The translations under genes and the position numbers were made by a program. The notes under the pieces are model-generated. The model worked only from the letters and a program-made list of their open reading frames with translations. It had not been told where the DNA came from and searched no databases. A DNA stretch of 64,000 bases from Hellea sp965224755 (GTDB taxonomy: Bacteria; Pseudomonadota; Alphaproteobacteria; Caulobacterales; Maricaulaceae): the NCBI GenBank assembly GCA_965224755.1, contig OZ245061.1, positions 2,294,001 through 2,358,000 of the forward strand. The letters run 5' to 3'. The stretch's first letter is position 1. Each line of letters starts with the position of its first letter. This document shows, piece after piece, positions 24,161 through 33,170 of this stretch.

Positions 24161-25099
24161 ATGCCTGACCTTCTTCGCGGTAAGATTTACGACACTATCA
24201 CGCAGACTATGGGCAATACGCCCTTGGTGCGATTTCCGCGTGTCACCAAAGGCGCGCCTGCTGACCTTTGCTACAAGCTGGAGTTTTTTAATCCTATCGC
24301 CTCGGTCAAAGACCGCATCGGCGTTGCCATGATCGAAGATATGGAAGCTTCGGGAAAGCTCAAACCCGGCGGGACAATTGTCGAGCCGACTTCGGGCAAT
24401 ACCGGCATTGCGCTGGCTTTTGCCGCCGCCGCCAAGGGCTATAAGGCGGTTCTTGTCATGCCGGAGCAAATGTCTATCGAGCGGCGCAAAATGATGAAAC
24501 TGCTCGGCGCGGAGCTTGTGCTCAGCGACGCGGCAGGCGGCATTCCGGCGGCTATGGCCAAAGCGGCGGAGATTTGCGAAGCCACCCCCGGCGCTGTGCA
24601 GGCTGGACAGTTCAGTAATCCCGCCAATCCGGCGATCCATTATAAAACCACCGGCCCCGAAATCTGGAATGACTGCGCGGGCAAGGTTGACGCCTTTATC
24701 GCAGGCGTCGGCACGGGCGGCACGCTGACAGGCACCGGGCGGTTTCTCAAAGAGAAAAACCCCGATTGCCAGATCATTGCGGTGGAACCGACCGGAAGCC
24801 CGATGATGTCAAAGGGCGAAAAAGGCCCGCATAAACTACAGGGCATCGGCGCTGGCTTTATCCCCGAAATACTGGATATGGATTTGGTCGATAGCGTCAT
24901 TACGGTTGACAATAAGAGCGCCTTTGCCGCCGCCAAAAGGGCGGCCAGCGAGGACGGCGTTCCGGTCGGCATCTCCTCCGGCGCAGCCATTGCGGCCAGC
25001 CTTATCGTCGGCGCAAGGCCCGAAATGAAAGGCAAACGTATCGTCACCATCATCCCAAGCTTCGCCGAGCGGTATTTGTCAACACCGCTCTTTGATTAG
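24161..25099 (+). CDS. cysK: Cysteine synthase A
   Basis: 312 residues. The PLP lysine is Lys50 in NPIASVKDRIG; the substrate loop is PTSGNTG (76-82), the phosphate-binding loop GVGTGGTLTGTG, and the late PLP contact GISSGAA. It forms cysteine from O-acetylserine and sulfide. An AAAGGAG ribosome site precedes the ATG. It is followed by an inverted-repeat element at 25125-25199. Confidence 0.95.
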   Translation: MPDLLRGKIYDTITQTMGNTPLVRFPRVTKGAPADLCYKLEFFNPIASVKDRIGVAMIEDMEASGKLKPGGTIVEPTSGNTGIALAFAAAAKGYKAVLVMPEQMSIERRKMMKLLGAELVLSDAAGGIPAAMAKAAEICEATPGAVQAGQFSNPANPAIHYKTTGPEIWNDCAGKVDAFIAGVGTGGTLTGTGRFLKEKNPDCQIIAVEPTGSPMMSKGEKGPHKLQGIGAGFIPEILDMDLVDSVITVDNKSAFAAAKRAASEDGVPVGISSGAAIAASLIVGARPEMKGKRIVTIIPSFAERYLSTPLFD

Positions 25100-25124
25100 G
25101 ATGCATCGCATTCCTCCATTCAGT

Positions 25125-25199
25125 GTCCCCCGCCCTGAGCGGGGGTCTCCTTGCGCGGGAGTGCTGAATTGGACGAGATCCCCGCTCAAGGCGGGGGAC
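25125..25199. repeat. Inverted-repeat element (cysK / moeB-like gap)
   Basis: A left arm GTCCCCCGCCCTGAGCGGGG (25125-25144) and a right arm that is its reverse complement with one mismatch (25180-25199). Each arm is itself nearly palindromic, so the unit can fold as two small hairpins or one long one. It belongs to the class of intergenic GC-rich paired palindromes seen five more times in the window. Confidence 0.7.
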
Positions 25200-25216
25200 A
25201 GGGATGGTGTGTTAGG

Positions 25217-25954
25217 ATGACCCCTAGTTTTATTGAGCGTTATGCCCGTCATCTTGTGCTTAAGGAAATTGGCGGGCCGGGTCAGCAGGCTCTACTGGCC
25301 GCCAAGGTCGCGATTGTCGGCGCGGGCGGGCTCGGCGGGCCTGCCGGGCTCTATCTGGCGGCGGCCGGCATCGGGCATATTACGATTATTGATGACGATG
25401 TCGTAGAGGCCTCAAACCTTCAGCGCCAAGTCCAATTTGTGACCACAGATATCGGCATGGAAAAAGCCGTGGTCATGGCCGATACGCTGGATGATCTAAA
25501 CCCCGATGTAAAAGCCAAGGCCCATATCGGGCGGCTCACGGCTGACAATGCGCAAAACCTGCTGAAAGGTCACGATATCATTCTCGATGGCGTCGATGAT
25601 TTTGCTTCGCGCTATGCCATTAACGAAGCCGCATTGGCGTTGGGGATTCCCTTAGTGTCAGGCGCATTAGGGCGGTTTGACGGACACGTCAGCGCTTTTG
25701 CATCTAGCCGCACAGGCCCCTGCTATCGCTGCCTCGTGCCCGATATTCCGCCCGAAGCCGAGACCTGTTCGCAGGTCGGGGTGGTCGGAGCTTTGGCGGG
25801 CGTTATCGGCTCGATGATGGCACTTGAAACAATCAAACTTATCACAAATGCAGGCGAACCTCTCTATGGAAAAGTCTGGATTTTTGACGGGCTTCGGGCC
25901 GAGGCACGGACGGTTACGCTTCCGCGCGACCCAAAATGTAAGGCCTGTAGCTAG
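25217..25954 (+). CDS. ThiF/MoeB-family E1-like adenylyltransferase
   Basis: 245 residues from the ATG at 25217; upstream sequence belongs to the repeat. A nucleotide-binding GAGGLG (35-40), IDDDVVEASNLQRQV, the candidate catalytic cysteine in ETCSQVGVVGAL, and two zinc CxxC pairs (CYRC and the C-terminal CKAC) match the family. Such enzymes adenylate the C-terminal glycine of a sulfur carrier (MoaD or ThiS). No ThiS, MoaD or rhodanese gene is adjacent, so MoeB and ThiF cannot be separated. It converges with the next gene with a 4-base overlap. Confidence 0.88.
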   Translation: MTPSFIERYARHLVLKEIGGPGQQALLAAKVAIVGAGGLGGPAGLYLAAAGIGHITIIDDDVVEASNLQRQVQFVTTDIGMEKAVVMADTLDDLNPDVKAKAHIGRLTADNAQNLLKGHDIILDGVDDFASRYAINEAALALGIPLVSGALGRFDGHVSAFASSRTGPCYRCLVPDIPPEAETCSQVGVVGALAGVIGSMMALETIKLITNAGEPLYGKVWIFDGLRAEARTVTLPRDPKCKACS

Positions 25955-26361
25955 GGGCGATGCCGCGCATGGCCCTGACGAGCTGAGCCGAAATTAGACC
26001 TTCTGCCGAAGCTTCTGTTATTGCCGAAGAGGAAGGGCGACCCATAATACGTTGTGCCGTAACGGGCGCGTCTTTTCCGCTTATTGGCGGCGTCGAGCTG
26101 TGCTTGCAAACTATCAATCCGCTCGGATTGCGCAGCGAGGCGGGTATTTTGCAGAGCAAAAAACTGCGCAGAGAGATCAGCTTTCGGAGCGGGCTTAACC
26201 CTTATAGGCGTAGGACGGTAAGCCAGCGGCGCAGGGCGGTAAACTTTCACGCCCTGCTCGCAGGTCACGCTGATAGAGCTGGTGGAGGCAGATGGACAGG
26301 CCATGGCGGCCGCCGGCGTTATAAGTATTATAGCTGCGAGTGTGATGCCCGTTTTACGCAT
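25951..26361 (-). CDS. Small exported basic protein, unknown function
   Basis: 136 residues from the ATG at 26361, which has GGAG 8 bases upstream; longer frames would run into the repeat upstream. A signal peptide (about 1-20, AAAMA) is followed by a short cysteine-containing region, a PAP-rich stretch (YRPAPLAYRPTPIRVKPAP), a predicted coiled-coil segment (LQNTRLAAQSERIDSLQAQL) and a basic Arg/Gly/Tyr-rich tail. No family is recognised. It may be a periplasmic or envelope protein. It overlaps the ThiF-like gene by 4 bases at the 3' ends. Confidence 0.7.
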   Translation of the reverse strand: MRKTGITLAAIILITPAAAMACPSASTSSISVTCEQGVKVYRPAPLAYRPTPIRVKPAPKADLSAQFFALQNTRLAAQSERIDSLQAQLDAANKRKRRARYGTTYYGSPFLFGNNRSFGRRSNFGSARQGHARHRP

Positions 26362-26482
26362 AGTGAACTCCATTTCCATCCAATATAACAGAATTGGTGC
26401 CAAAATCCATACTCTGCCCGCCTCAGGCGAGTTTTGCGTCAGGTTTCGGGAAGAGAGCTGTTTGTAATACTCAAAAGGAACA

Positions 26483-26551
26483 GCCCTCCCCCAGTTTTCG
26501 CCGAAGGAGGGCCGTCGATTGTAAGCCCGGTGACCCCAATTGGGGGAGGGC
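26483..26551. repeat. Inverted-repeat element upstream of the small exported protein
   Basis: GCCCTCCCCCAGTT (26483-26496) and AATTGGGGGAGGGC (26538-26551) pair with one mismatch around about 40 bases. The unit lies between the MBL hydrolase end and the leader of the exported-protein gene. It has the same overall style as the other paired GC-rich elements, with a different arm sequence. Confidence 0.6.
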
Positions 26552-26586
26552 ATCACCCTGCTTACGCTCGCTTCGTTGCGCCCGAA

Positions 26587-27558
26587 TTATCTCGCCCGTA
26601 ATTTCAGGGTGATAGACCGGTGTGCAATTTTAACCATATTGTCCTTATCAATAAAGGCGGCATAGGCACCAAGATCACTCAATATGTCTTTTGCCACTAT
26701 ATTTTCGAGGGTTGCGCCCTTTTCTATTTCTAATTTAACACGGCTTTGAATCGTTTTCAACACCTCTTGGGTTTTAATTAAGTCGGCTTTTACAGCCAGA
26801 GGTCCGTGCCCGGGGATAATTTTGGTCTTATCGTTAATCATAACTAAAGCTATATCATGCGACGCAATCATCCCCGCAAGACTCCCGCCGCCGTCAACAT
26901 CTATATAGGGAAAGAATCCGTTGAAGAAATTATCGCCCATATGCAGGATATTCGCCTCTTTGAAATAAACGAAACTATCCCCGTCCGTATGCCCGGCCGG
27001 TATATGCACGGCCTCTATCGTCTGGCCATTAAAATGCAGTGTCGCCGTGTCCGAATAGGTCAGAACCGGCCATAAATCCGGGTCAGTGGGCTTTGTTGTC
27101 CCGCCAAAAACTTTGTTCTCAAAGGTCATGCCCATGCGCTTGCGCACATTATCATGGGCCATAACCACAGCGCCAACAGCCTTCATTTCGATATTCGCGC
27201 CGGTATGGTCGCCGTGATAATGGGTATTGAGGACATAGCGAATGGGCTGATCGGTTATGGCTTTAATCTGGCTGATAATCTGGTCGCCAAACCGCGCAAA
27301 TTTATCATCAATCACGAAAACACCGTCTTCGCCGACAGAAACGCCGGTATTCCCGCCCGGGCCGAGCAGGATATAGAAGCCATTTCCGAGGTCTTGCGTC
27401 GTGATGTCCTGTTTAGGAGCCGCTTGTGCGGGCTCGTTTGTTTGCTCTGCGGGTGTCTGCGCAGCTGGCGTCTCAGCGGTTTTTTCTGCTGCGCCCGTGT
27501 CTGCGCCGCAACCCATGAGGCCCAGAACAGCCCCACTCATCAGTAATTTTTTAAACAT
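26587..27558 (-). CDS. Metallo-beta-lactamase-fold hydrolase, lipoprotein
   Basis: 323 residues. Lipobox LMGC (Cys17) is followed by a Thr/Pro/Ala/Glu-rich linker (about 20-48) and an MBL domain with the dinuclear zinc motif HYHGDH (His112, His114, Asp116, His117). Further ligands lie in IPAGHTDGDSFV and IIPGHGP. The domain resembles the envelope hydrolases often called MBL-fold or cyclase-like rather than confirmed B3 lactamases. The substrate is unknown; antibiotic hydrolysis cannot be claimed. It follows the dehydrogenase gene by 12 bases and is probably cotranscribed. Confidence 0.85.
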   Translation of the reverse strand: MFKKLLMSGAVLGLMGCGADTGAAEKTAETPAAQTPAEQTNEPAQAAPKQDITTQDLGNGFYILLGPGGNTGVSVGEDGVFVIDDKFARFGDQIISQIKAITDQPIRYVLNTHYHGDHTGANIEMKAVGAVVMAHDNVRKRMGMTFENKVFGGTTKPTDPDLWPVLTYSDTATLHFNGQTIEAVHIPAGHTDGDSFVYFKEANILHMGDNFFNGFFPYIDVDGGGSLAGMIASHDIALVMINDKTKIIPGHGPLAVKADLIKTQEVLKTIQSRVKLEIEKGATLENIVAKDILSDLGAYAAFIDKDNMVKIAHRSITLKLRAR

Positions 27559-27570
27559 ATCTCTCTCCTA

Positions 27571-28584
27571 TTAGGAGGCTTTTGAAAAACCGGCTCCCGG
27601 CGGCAGAACGCGGTCTGGACAAGCATGACCGTCCATCAGGGCGCGTATATTAATCATCACTTTCTCGCCCATTTCGCGGCGCGATTCATGGGTTGCCGAG
27701 CCGATATGGGGCGCGAGGATGACATTGTCCAAATTCATCAAATCCGGATGTACTTCGGGCTCATGCTCATAAACATCAAGTCCTGCCCCGCCAAGCTCGC
27801 CTCTGGAGAGAGCCTTTGCAAGCGCGGCCTCATCAATTACCTCACCGCGCGAGGTGTTGACGATATAGCTCTCCGGCGACATCAGGCTTAAGCGCTCTGC
27901 ATTAATCATATGATGGGTTTGCGGGGTGTTGGGACAATTTACCGAGACAATATCAATGGCGGGTAACATCGCGTCCAAATCCGGCCAATAGGTCGCGTCC
28001 AATGCGCCTTCAATCCCGGCAGGCAGGCGGCGGCGATTATGATAATGCACTTCAAGACCAAAGGCATGAGCCCGGCGGGCCACAGCCTGACCAATACGGC
28101 CCATACCGATAATGCCGAGCTTTTTGCCGCGAACGCGGCGCCCCAGCATATGAGTTGGACTCCATCCGGCAAATCCGCCGGCGCGGGTGCGGCGATCCCC
28201 TTCGACAAGGCGGCGCGGAACCGCCAATATCAATGCCATGGTTAAATCAGCCGTATCTTCGGTCAAAACGCCGGGCGTATTGCTCACGCGTATACCCCGC
28301 GCATAGGCAGCGGCGACATCTATATGATCCGTACCCGCGCCAAAATTAGCAATAAGTTTCAAATCAGAGGACGCCGCCGCAATGATCTCGCCATTGATAT
28401 CATCGGTAACCGTCGGAACAAAAACATCGCAATTCGCTATCGCGGCTTTCAATTCAGCCGCGCTCATCGGGGTATCGTCCGTGCGTAATACGGCCTCAAA
28501 CAAATCCGTCATCCGAACCTCAACTTCGCGCGGCAGACGGCGGGTGACGATAATGCGGGGTTTTGAATGAGATGCAGCGGCCAT
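27571..28584 (-). CDS. D-2-hydroxyacid dehydrogenase (glyoxylate/hydroxypyruvate reductase type)
   Basis: 337 residues from the ATG at 28584, where family homology begins. The NAD-binding motif is GMGRIG (160-165). The catalytic Arg is in NTSRGEVIDE, the Glu in GLDVYEHEP and the His in APHIGSATHESR. It reduces glyoxylate or hydroxypyruvate, or oxidises a related D-hydroxyacid; the exact substrate is not readable. It is probably the first gene of a two-gene unit with the MBL lipoprotein. Confidence 0.88.
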   Translation of the reverse strand: MAAASHSKPRIIVTRRLPREVEVRMTDLFEAVLRTDDTPMSAAELKAAIANCDVFVPTVTDDINGEIIAAASSDLKLIANFGAGTDHIDVAAAYARGIRVSNTPGVLTEDTADLTMALILAVPRRLVEGDRRTRAGGFAGWSPTHMLGRRVRGKKLGIIGMGRIGQAVARRAHAFGLEVHYHNRRRLPAGIEGALDATYWPDLDAMLPAIDIVSVNCPNTPQTHHMINAERLSLMSPESYIVNTSRGEVIDEAALAKALSRGELGGAGLDVYEHEPEVHPDLMNLDNVILAPHIGSATHESRREMGEKVMINIRALMDGHACPDRVLPPGAGFSKAS

Positions 28585-28686
28585 GGCGGAAATAAACGCT
28601 TTTGAGCGGTAATTTACAAGCCCAAAGGCAGCAAAATGACGCAAAATTTACCTTTGCTTTAGGGAGTTGGCGCATGAACGGCCCCT

Positions 28687-29265
28687 ATGGTTAAAATGAT
28701 CTTTACTTCATGCGTGGGCTTAGCCGTATTTATGGTCACCGGGTTTATGGTCATCGGGGCCGCGCCCGCTACGGCGCAAGACAGCGCCCGCAAAGTCATC
28801 CGCGAAGATATTCCTCCCATTGAAAATCTCTACCGCGTCTCGGCGGCCAAGACGCCGTCCGGCTTTCCGGTGCCGCGCTATGTCAGCCTCAAAGTCGGCA
28901 AGGTCAATGGCCGCGCAGGCCCGTCCCGCCAACATGCGGTGATGTGGCAATATCGCCGTAAAGGTCTGCCGTTAATTATCGTCGCTGAAACCGATATGTG
29001 GCGCAAAGTACGCGATATACACGGAGACGAGTCATGGATTCACAAACCAGCGCTTTCAGGCGAAAGACGTATTTTCGTTTTGGAGGACACATTCCTTCAT
29101 GCCAAGCCGCGCGAGAGCGCAAAAATCACCGCACAAGCCGATAAAAATGCCCTGATGAAACTCGGCGAGTGCAATGACAATGGCTGGTGCCAAGTGCGCT
29201 CGGATAATGGCCTGAAAGGCTGGGCGCCAAGATATAAATTATGGGGCGCGCAACAGCTTTATTAG
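28687..29265 (+). CDS. Exported SH3-like domain protein
   Basis: 192 residues. A signal peptide (about 1-30, ATAQ) is followed by two bacterial SH3-like segments: YVSLKVGKVNGRAGPSRQHA with VMWQYRRKGLPLIIVAE, and FLHAKPRESAKITAQADKNA through WCQVRSDNGLKGWAP. Such proteins bind peptidoglycan or stay in the periplasm. The last 14 residues (APRYKLWGAQQLY at the very end) are echoed by a partial copy 1.9 kb downstream at 31194-31247. Confidence 0.85.
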   Translation: MVKMIFTSCVGLAVFMVTGFMVIGAAPATAQDSARKVIREDIPPIENLYRVSAAKTPSGFPVPRYVSLKVGKVNGRAGPSRQHAVMWQYRRKGLPLIIVAETDMWRKVRDIHGDESWIHKPALSGERRIFVLEDTFLHAKPRESAKITAQADKNALMKLGECNDNGWCQVRSDNGLKGWAPRYKLWGAQQLY

Positions 29266-29355
29266 GCATTCTCAAAGGCTCTGACTCTCTACATTTGCTT
29301 TAAGCCGCCTCTCATGGCACATATCTGTCACCTTATCTTGTGAAGGACTATAGCT

Positions 29356-31197
29356 ATGCATGTCAGCCGCCGCACGCTTCTCCAGTCATCCGCTGCCGCG
29401 GCAGCGACGACGGCACTGTCGGTCACGGGCTGCGCAGATAAGACGCCGCAGTCCGCCCCGCCTGATGCCATAAATGCCGCAAGCGACCTCCTTCATCAGG
29501 CCACAGATCTGATATTAAATGCCTATCCGGAAAGCACCTCCAGCGCGGGGATTGATACAGGAAAATATACAGGCCATAAATCCCGGCTGACCGACCGCTC
29601 TCCTGAAGGGCAGGCCAATATTGAGCGCGACGTCCGGGCCATGCTGGTAAAATTAAATAAGGTGAATACAGCCGCCCTGCCCGCCGACGCAGCCCTCAAT
29701 CTAGACGTCGTGCGCAGTGTTTTTGATATGACAGCAAAGGGATTTGATCTGCCTTACGGCGATACCGCATTGCTTAATTCCAATTGGTCTTATCGCAACA
29801 GCCCCTATGCGGTGGCCCAGAACACAGGCGCCTTTGTTGAAATTCCAAGCTTTCTGGACTCGTCTCACTCCATAGACACGGCAGAAGATGCCGAGGCCTA
29901 TCTCGCCCGTATGGAGGCTTATGCGGGGCAGTTGGACGGCGAAACCGAGCGCACCCGATTGGCCGGCGGGCAAGGCGTTATCCTGCCTGATTTCCTGATG
30001 GAGAAAACCCTGGGACAATTACGGGGCGCCCGTGCACGCCAACCGGAAAGCTGGGGTATTGTAACGACTCTGGCCGCTAAGTTGGGCGGGAAATATGCGG
30101 AGCAAGCCAAAACTATTGCCGAGGAAAAGATCGGCCCTGCCATAGACCGCCAAATCACCGTCCACGAGGCCCTCGCCCCGAAAGCCACATCTGATGCGGG
30201 GGTTTGGGCCAAGCCCGGCGGCGACGCCTATTATGATTGGGCGCTACAAGCGGGCACGACAACGACGATGTCGCCTGACGAAGTGCACCAAATGGGGCTT
30301 GAAGAACTGGCCAGCCTGCAAGGACGAATGGAGCCAATCCTGCAATCTATCGGCTATACGCAAGGCTCCGTCGGCGACCGTATGACCGCGCTCGGCAAGG
30401 ATAAAAAATACCTGTTCAAAGAAGGCGATCCCGGCCGCGCCGAAATCATGGCTTTCATCAATGACGCCGTCGACGATATTCGCGGGCGCATGCCGCAGGC
30501 CTTCGAGACCCTCGTGCCGGGCTTTCTCGAAGTCACGCGCATCGCCCCCGAAGTAGAGGCGGGCGCGCCGGGGGCTTATGGCGGAGCCGGCTCTATAGAC
30601 GGCACAAAACCGGGGCATTTCTGGATTAACCTGCGCTCGACTGATTTGCATAATAAGTTCAATCTCGCCGATCTCGCTTATCACGAATCCATTCCAGGTC
30701 ATGTCTGGCAGGGCGAATATACCTTTAAACAACCGCTGATACGCTCGCTTCTGGCCTTTAATGCCTATTCCGAAGGCTGGGCGCTTTATGCCCAGCAGCT
30801 CGCAGATGAGCTCGGGGTTTATGATGATTTCCCCGTGGGCCGTCTCGGCTATCTACAAGCGCTGGCGTTTCGCGCCTGCCGCCTGGTGGTGGACACCGGG
30901 CTTCACGCCAAACGCTGGACACGCGAGGAAGCCAATATATGGTTCGTGACCAATAACGGATCTAACCCCGAAGAAGTGCGCGGCGAAGTCGACCGCTATT
31001 GCGCCTGGCCGGGTCAGGCTTGCGGCTATAAAGTCGGGCATACGGCGATTAACAAATTACGAGCAAAAGCGAAAACAGAGCTGGGAGACAGATTTGATTT
31101 CCGCCGCTTTAACGATGCCGTCGTTCTAGGCGGGAGTGTCCCTATGACAGTCTTGGGCCGCGTCATTGATGATCATATTCTGCGCGAAAAAGGATGA
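29356..31197 (+). CDS. DUF885 family exported metallopeptidase-like protein
   Basis: 613 residues with a Tat-type signal (SRRTLLQSSAAAAATT) that ends in a possible lipobox (VTGC). The DUF885 zinc motif HESIPGH starts near residue 443, and a second conserved segment AYSEGWALYAQQLADELG follows. DUF885 proteins are gluzincin-like carboxypeptidase relatives; the substrate is unknown. A GAAGGA ribosome site supports the start. The stop codon overlaps the ATG of a truncated SH3-protein copy. Confidence 0.87.
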   Translation: MHVSRRTLLQSSAAAAATTALSVTGCADKTPQSAPPDAINAASDLLHQATDLILNAYPESTSSAGIDTGKYTGHKSRLTDRSPEGQANIERDVRAMLVKLNKVNTAALPADAALNLDVVRSVFDMTAKGFDLPYGDTALLNSNWSYRNSPYAVAQNTGAFVEIPSFLDSSHSIDTAEDAEAYLARMEAYAGQLDGETERTRLAGGQGVILPDFLMEKTLGQLRGARARQPESWGIVTTLAAKLGGKYAEQAKTIAEEKIGPAIDRQITVHEALAPKATSDAGVWAKPGGDAYYDWALQAGTTTTMSPDEVHQMGLEELASLQGRMEPILQSIGYTQGSVGDRMTALGKDKKYLFKEGDPGRAEIMAFINDAVDDIRGRMPQAFETLVPGFLEVTRIAPEVEAGAPGAYGGAGSIDGTKPGHFWINLRSTDLHNKFNLADLAYHESIPGHVWQGEYTFKQPLIRSLLAFNAYSEGWALYAQQLADELGVYDDFPVGRLGYLQALAFRACRLVVDTGLHAKRWTREEANIWFVTNNGSNPEEVRGEVDRYCAWPGQACGYKVGHTAINKLRAKAKTELGDRFDFRRFNDAVVLGGSVPMTVLGRVIDDHILREKG

Positions 31198-31247
31198 AAG
31201 GCTGTGCTCCAAGATACAGTATCTGGAGGGCGCAACAGCTTTATTAG
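31194..31247 (+). pseudogene. Scar copy of the SH3-protein C-terminus
   Basis: Translates as MKGCAPRYSIWRAQQLY then TAG, against KGWAPRYKLWGAQQLY at the end of the SH3 gene (stop at 29263-29265). The DNA match runs on past the stop as GCGCAACAGCTTTATTAGGC in both places. This is best explained by a former second SH3 gene, or a tandem duplication, of which only the 3' tip survived after deletion into the DUF885 3' end. Confidence 0.7.
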
Positions 31248-31447
31248 GCTGCCGGGTTTGAAGGGAACATCCCGCCGCATTTTGAAAATCGGAATTTATC
31301 TCCAATCCAGTTATTAGACGACCAGACGTTCACTGACTGCAAAGGCTGCAAATGCGGACGGTTAGAGACTTTGAAATTGATGAATGAACTATTTTCATTT
31401 TTTGGAAGTATGTCTGTAGTTAAATTACACAGTTCAACGTGCGATTA

Positions 31448-32215
31448 TTATGTGAGATTTGAGCAAAATTGCGAGTAAGAAGTTGCAGTGGTTGCCGCCA
31501 AACGCCCACGCCAATCCAGCAGGTCTTCAAATTCACTGGCCAGTGCCGCATTGTTCCAACACAGCAGCGTTGCCGGCCCAAGTGGCGGTTCGGTCTTGGC
31601 AATGGGCGCGATAACTTCCAATACCACAGCCATAGCTATGTCGGCATAGGTAAAACGGCCAAGCAAATAATCCGTATCGGATTGCGCTAAGCTTTCGCGT
31701 GTTTGCATCAAAGCCCGTCGTAAAACGCCGGGCTTCGCTAAATGGGCATATTTGCGGTCCAACCGCCTCACGGCGTCAAGGGCCATGAAGCGTAAGGGGC
31801 GGCGTAACAGTCCGGGAACGAAAGAAGGAAGGCTCTCTTCAAGGGCCTGGTTATTGGCAAGGATACGGCGGACAAGTTGAGTCCTACCTTCGGCGAGGGC
31901 AGCTTCGCTCAATTCGTTCCAAGCCATGATGTGTTCAAAGTTTCCTAAGCGTTCATCACCCGCCATGTCATTTGCATAGCCCGCAATCTCCCACGAGCCG
32001 CGATATACTTGATTGTGGGTAAAGAGCACAGGAACAGATACCGTGCCGGACCATTGCCGCAAGCGCCAACGTAATCCAGGTTCGCTCAATGTGGGAGTAT
32101 ATTCCTTATAGTCATAGGTCAGTCCACAATACTCTAGGGCCCAACGGGCCTTTTTCGTCCAAGGAGAAAACGATTCTCCGATCAGAAGTAACTGTGTTTG
32201 TGGTTGTTTCGGCAT
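31448..32215 (-). CDS. Glutathione S-transferase family protein
   Basis: 255 residues. The N-terminal thioredoxin fold has GESFSPWTKKARWALEYCGL and the cis-Pro region VSVPVLF, with YRGSWEIAGYA as the glutathione gamma-Glu site. A helical C-terminal domain follows, with DTDYLLGRFTYADIAMAVVL as the family N-capping box. The substrate is unknown. The 200 bases downstream (31248-31447) hold no recognisable gene. Confidence 0.85.
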   Translation of the reverse strand: MPKQPQTQLLLIGESFSPWTKKARWALEYCGLTYDYKEYTPTLSEPGLRWRLRQWSGTVSVPVLFTHNQVYRGSWEIAGYANDMAGDERLGNFEHIMAWNELSEAALAEGRTQLVRRILANNQALEESLPSFVPGLLRRPLRFMALDAVRRLDRKYAHLAKPGVLRRALMQTRESLAQSDTDYLLGRFTYADIAMAVVLEVIAPIAKTEPPLGPATLLCWNNAALASEFEDLLDWRGRLAATTATSYSQFCSNLT

Positions 32216-32250
32216 TAAGAATTACTCTAAAAAGTTTAAGAATGTCCACT

Positions 32251-33132
32251 TTAGCCCTTCAGCACTCTCCCGGCGACTGCATCTAATTTAGCTAATAGTT
32301 TCGAATCCCTCGCATCAAGCGCCGTTATCAACGCCACATCAAGATTGGTTTCTATGCCTTGGGGGCCGTTCTGGCGCGGGCCTGCTGCCTTTAACAGTTT
32401 CGCCATCTCGCGCACTGTATCTGAGGCTTTCTTCGCATTTTTCATCAGCACCGCAATCACGGCCGCGACATCGACATTGCCGTGGCCTTCGTGCCAGCAA
32501 TCAAAATCCGTGACCATGGCCACTGTCGCGTAAGGCAATTCGGCTTCGCGGGCGAGTTTGGCTTCGGGCATATTGGTCATGCCGATAACATCGCAGCCCC
32601 AGCTGCGATACATATGGCTTTCGGCTTTGGTCGAAAATTGCGGGCCTTCCATCGCGAGGTAAGTGCCGCCTTGATGCACATTCGCGCCTGCGGCTTTGGC
32701 AGCTTTGGCAGCAAGGCCCGCGAGCCGCCCGCAAACAGGGTCAGCCACCGAGACATGGGCGACCATGCCTTTGCCAAAGAAGGATTTTTCGCGTTTGAAA
32801 GTGCGGTCAATGAATTGATCGACGATAACGAAATCGCCCGGCAGATAGTCTTCTTTCAGGGAGCCAACGGCAGAGAGCGACAAGATATCCGTGCACCCTG
32901 CCCGTTTCATGGCGTCGATATTGGCGCGGTAATTAACATCGGAAGGGCTCAGCACATGGCCCCGCCCATGGCGCGGCAGAAACCGCAGTTTTATCCCGCC
33001 TAATTCAGCAAAGAGAATATCGTCAGACGGCATCCCCCAAGGCGTTTTGATGGATATCCATTCCGGGTTTTCGAGGCCTTCAATGTCGTAAAGGCCTGAG
33101 CCCCCGATAATTCCGAGTGTCCAATCTGTCAT
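32251..33132 (-). CDS. mtnP: S-methyl-5'-thioadenosine phosphorylase
   Basis: 293 residues from the ATG at 33132, which has GGAGG 7 bases upstream. Family motifs are IIGGSGLYDIEGL, the phosphate-binding HGRGHVLSP, SAVGSLKEDYLPGDFV, YLAMEGPQFSTKAESHMYR and GMTNMPEAKLAREAEL, with VTDFDCWHEG for the purine. It splits methylthioadenosine to adenine and methylthioribose-1-phosphate. An inverted-repeat element separates it from petC upstream. Confidence 0.93.
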   Translation of the reverse strand: MTDWTLGIIGGSGLYDIEGLENPEWISIKTPWGMPSDDILFAELGGIKLRFLPRHGRGHVLSPSDVNYRANIDAMKRAGCTDILSLSAVGSLKEDYLPGDFVIVDQFIDRTFKREKSFFGKGMVAHVSVADPVCGRLAGLAAKAAKAAGANVHQGGTYLAMEGPQFSTKAESHMYRSWGCDVIGMTNMPEAKLAREAELPYATVAMVTDFDCWHEGHGNVDVAAVIAVLMKNAKKASDTVREMAKLLKAAGPRQNGPQGIETNLDVALITALDARDSKLLAKLDAVAGRVLKG

Positions 33133-33170
33133 TGATGCCTCCATTAGCTATTTGTCTTATGCCCAGCTTT

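Noticed and set aside
31248..31447. 200-base gap before the GST gene
   Set aside because: Checked for a small gene, repeat or RNA; nothing supportable beyond the SH3 scar at its edge.
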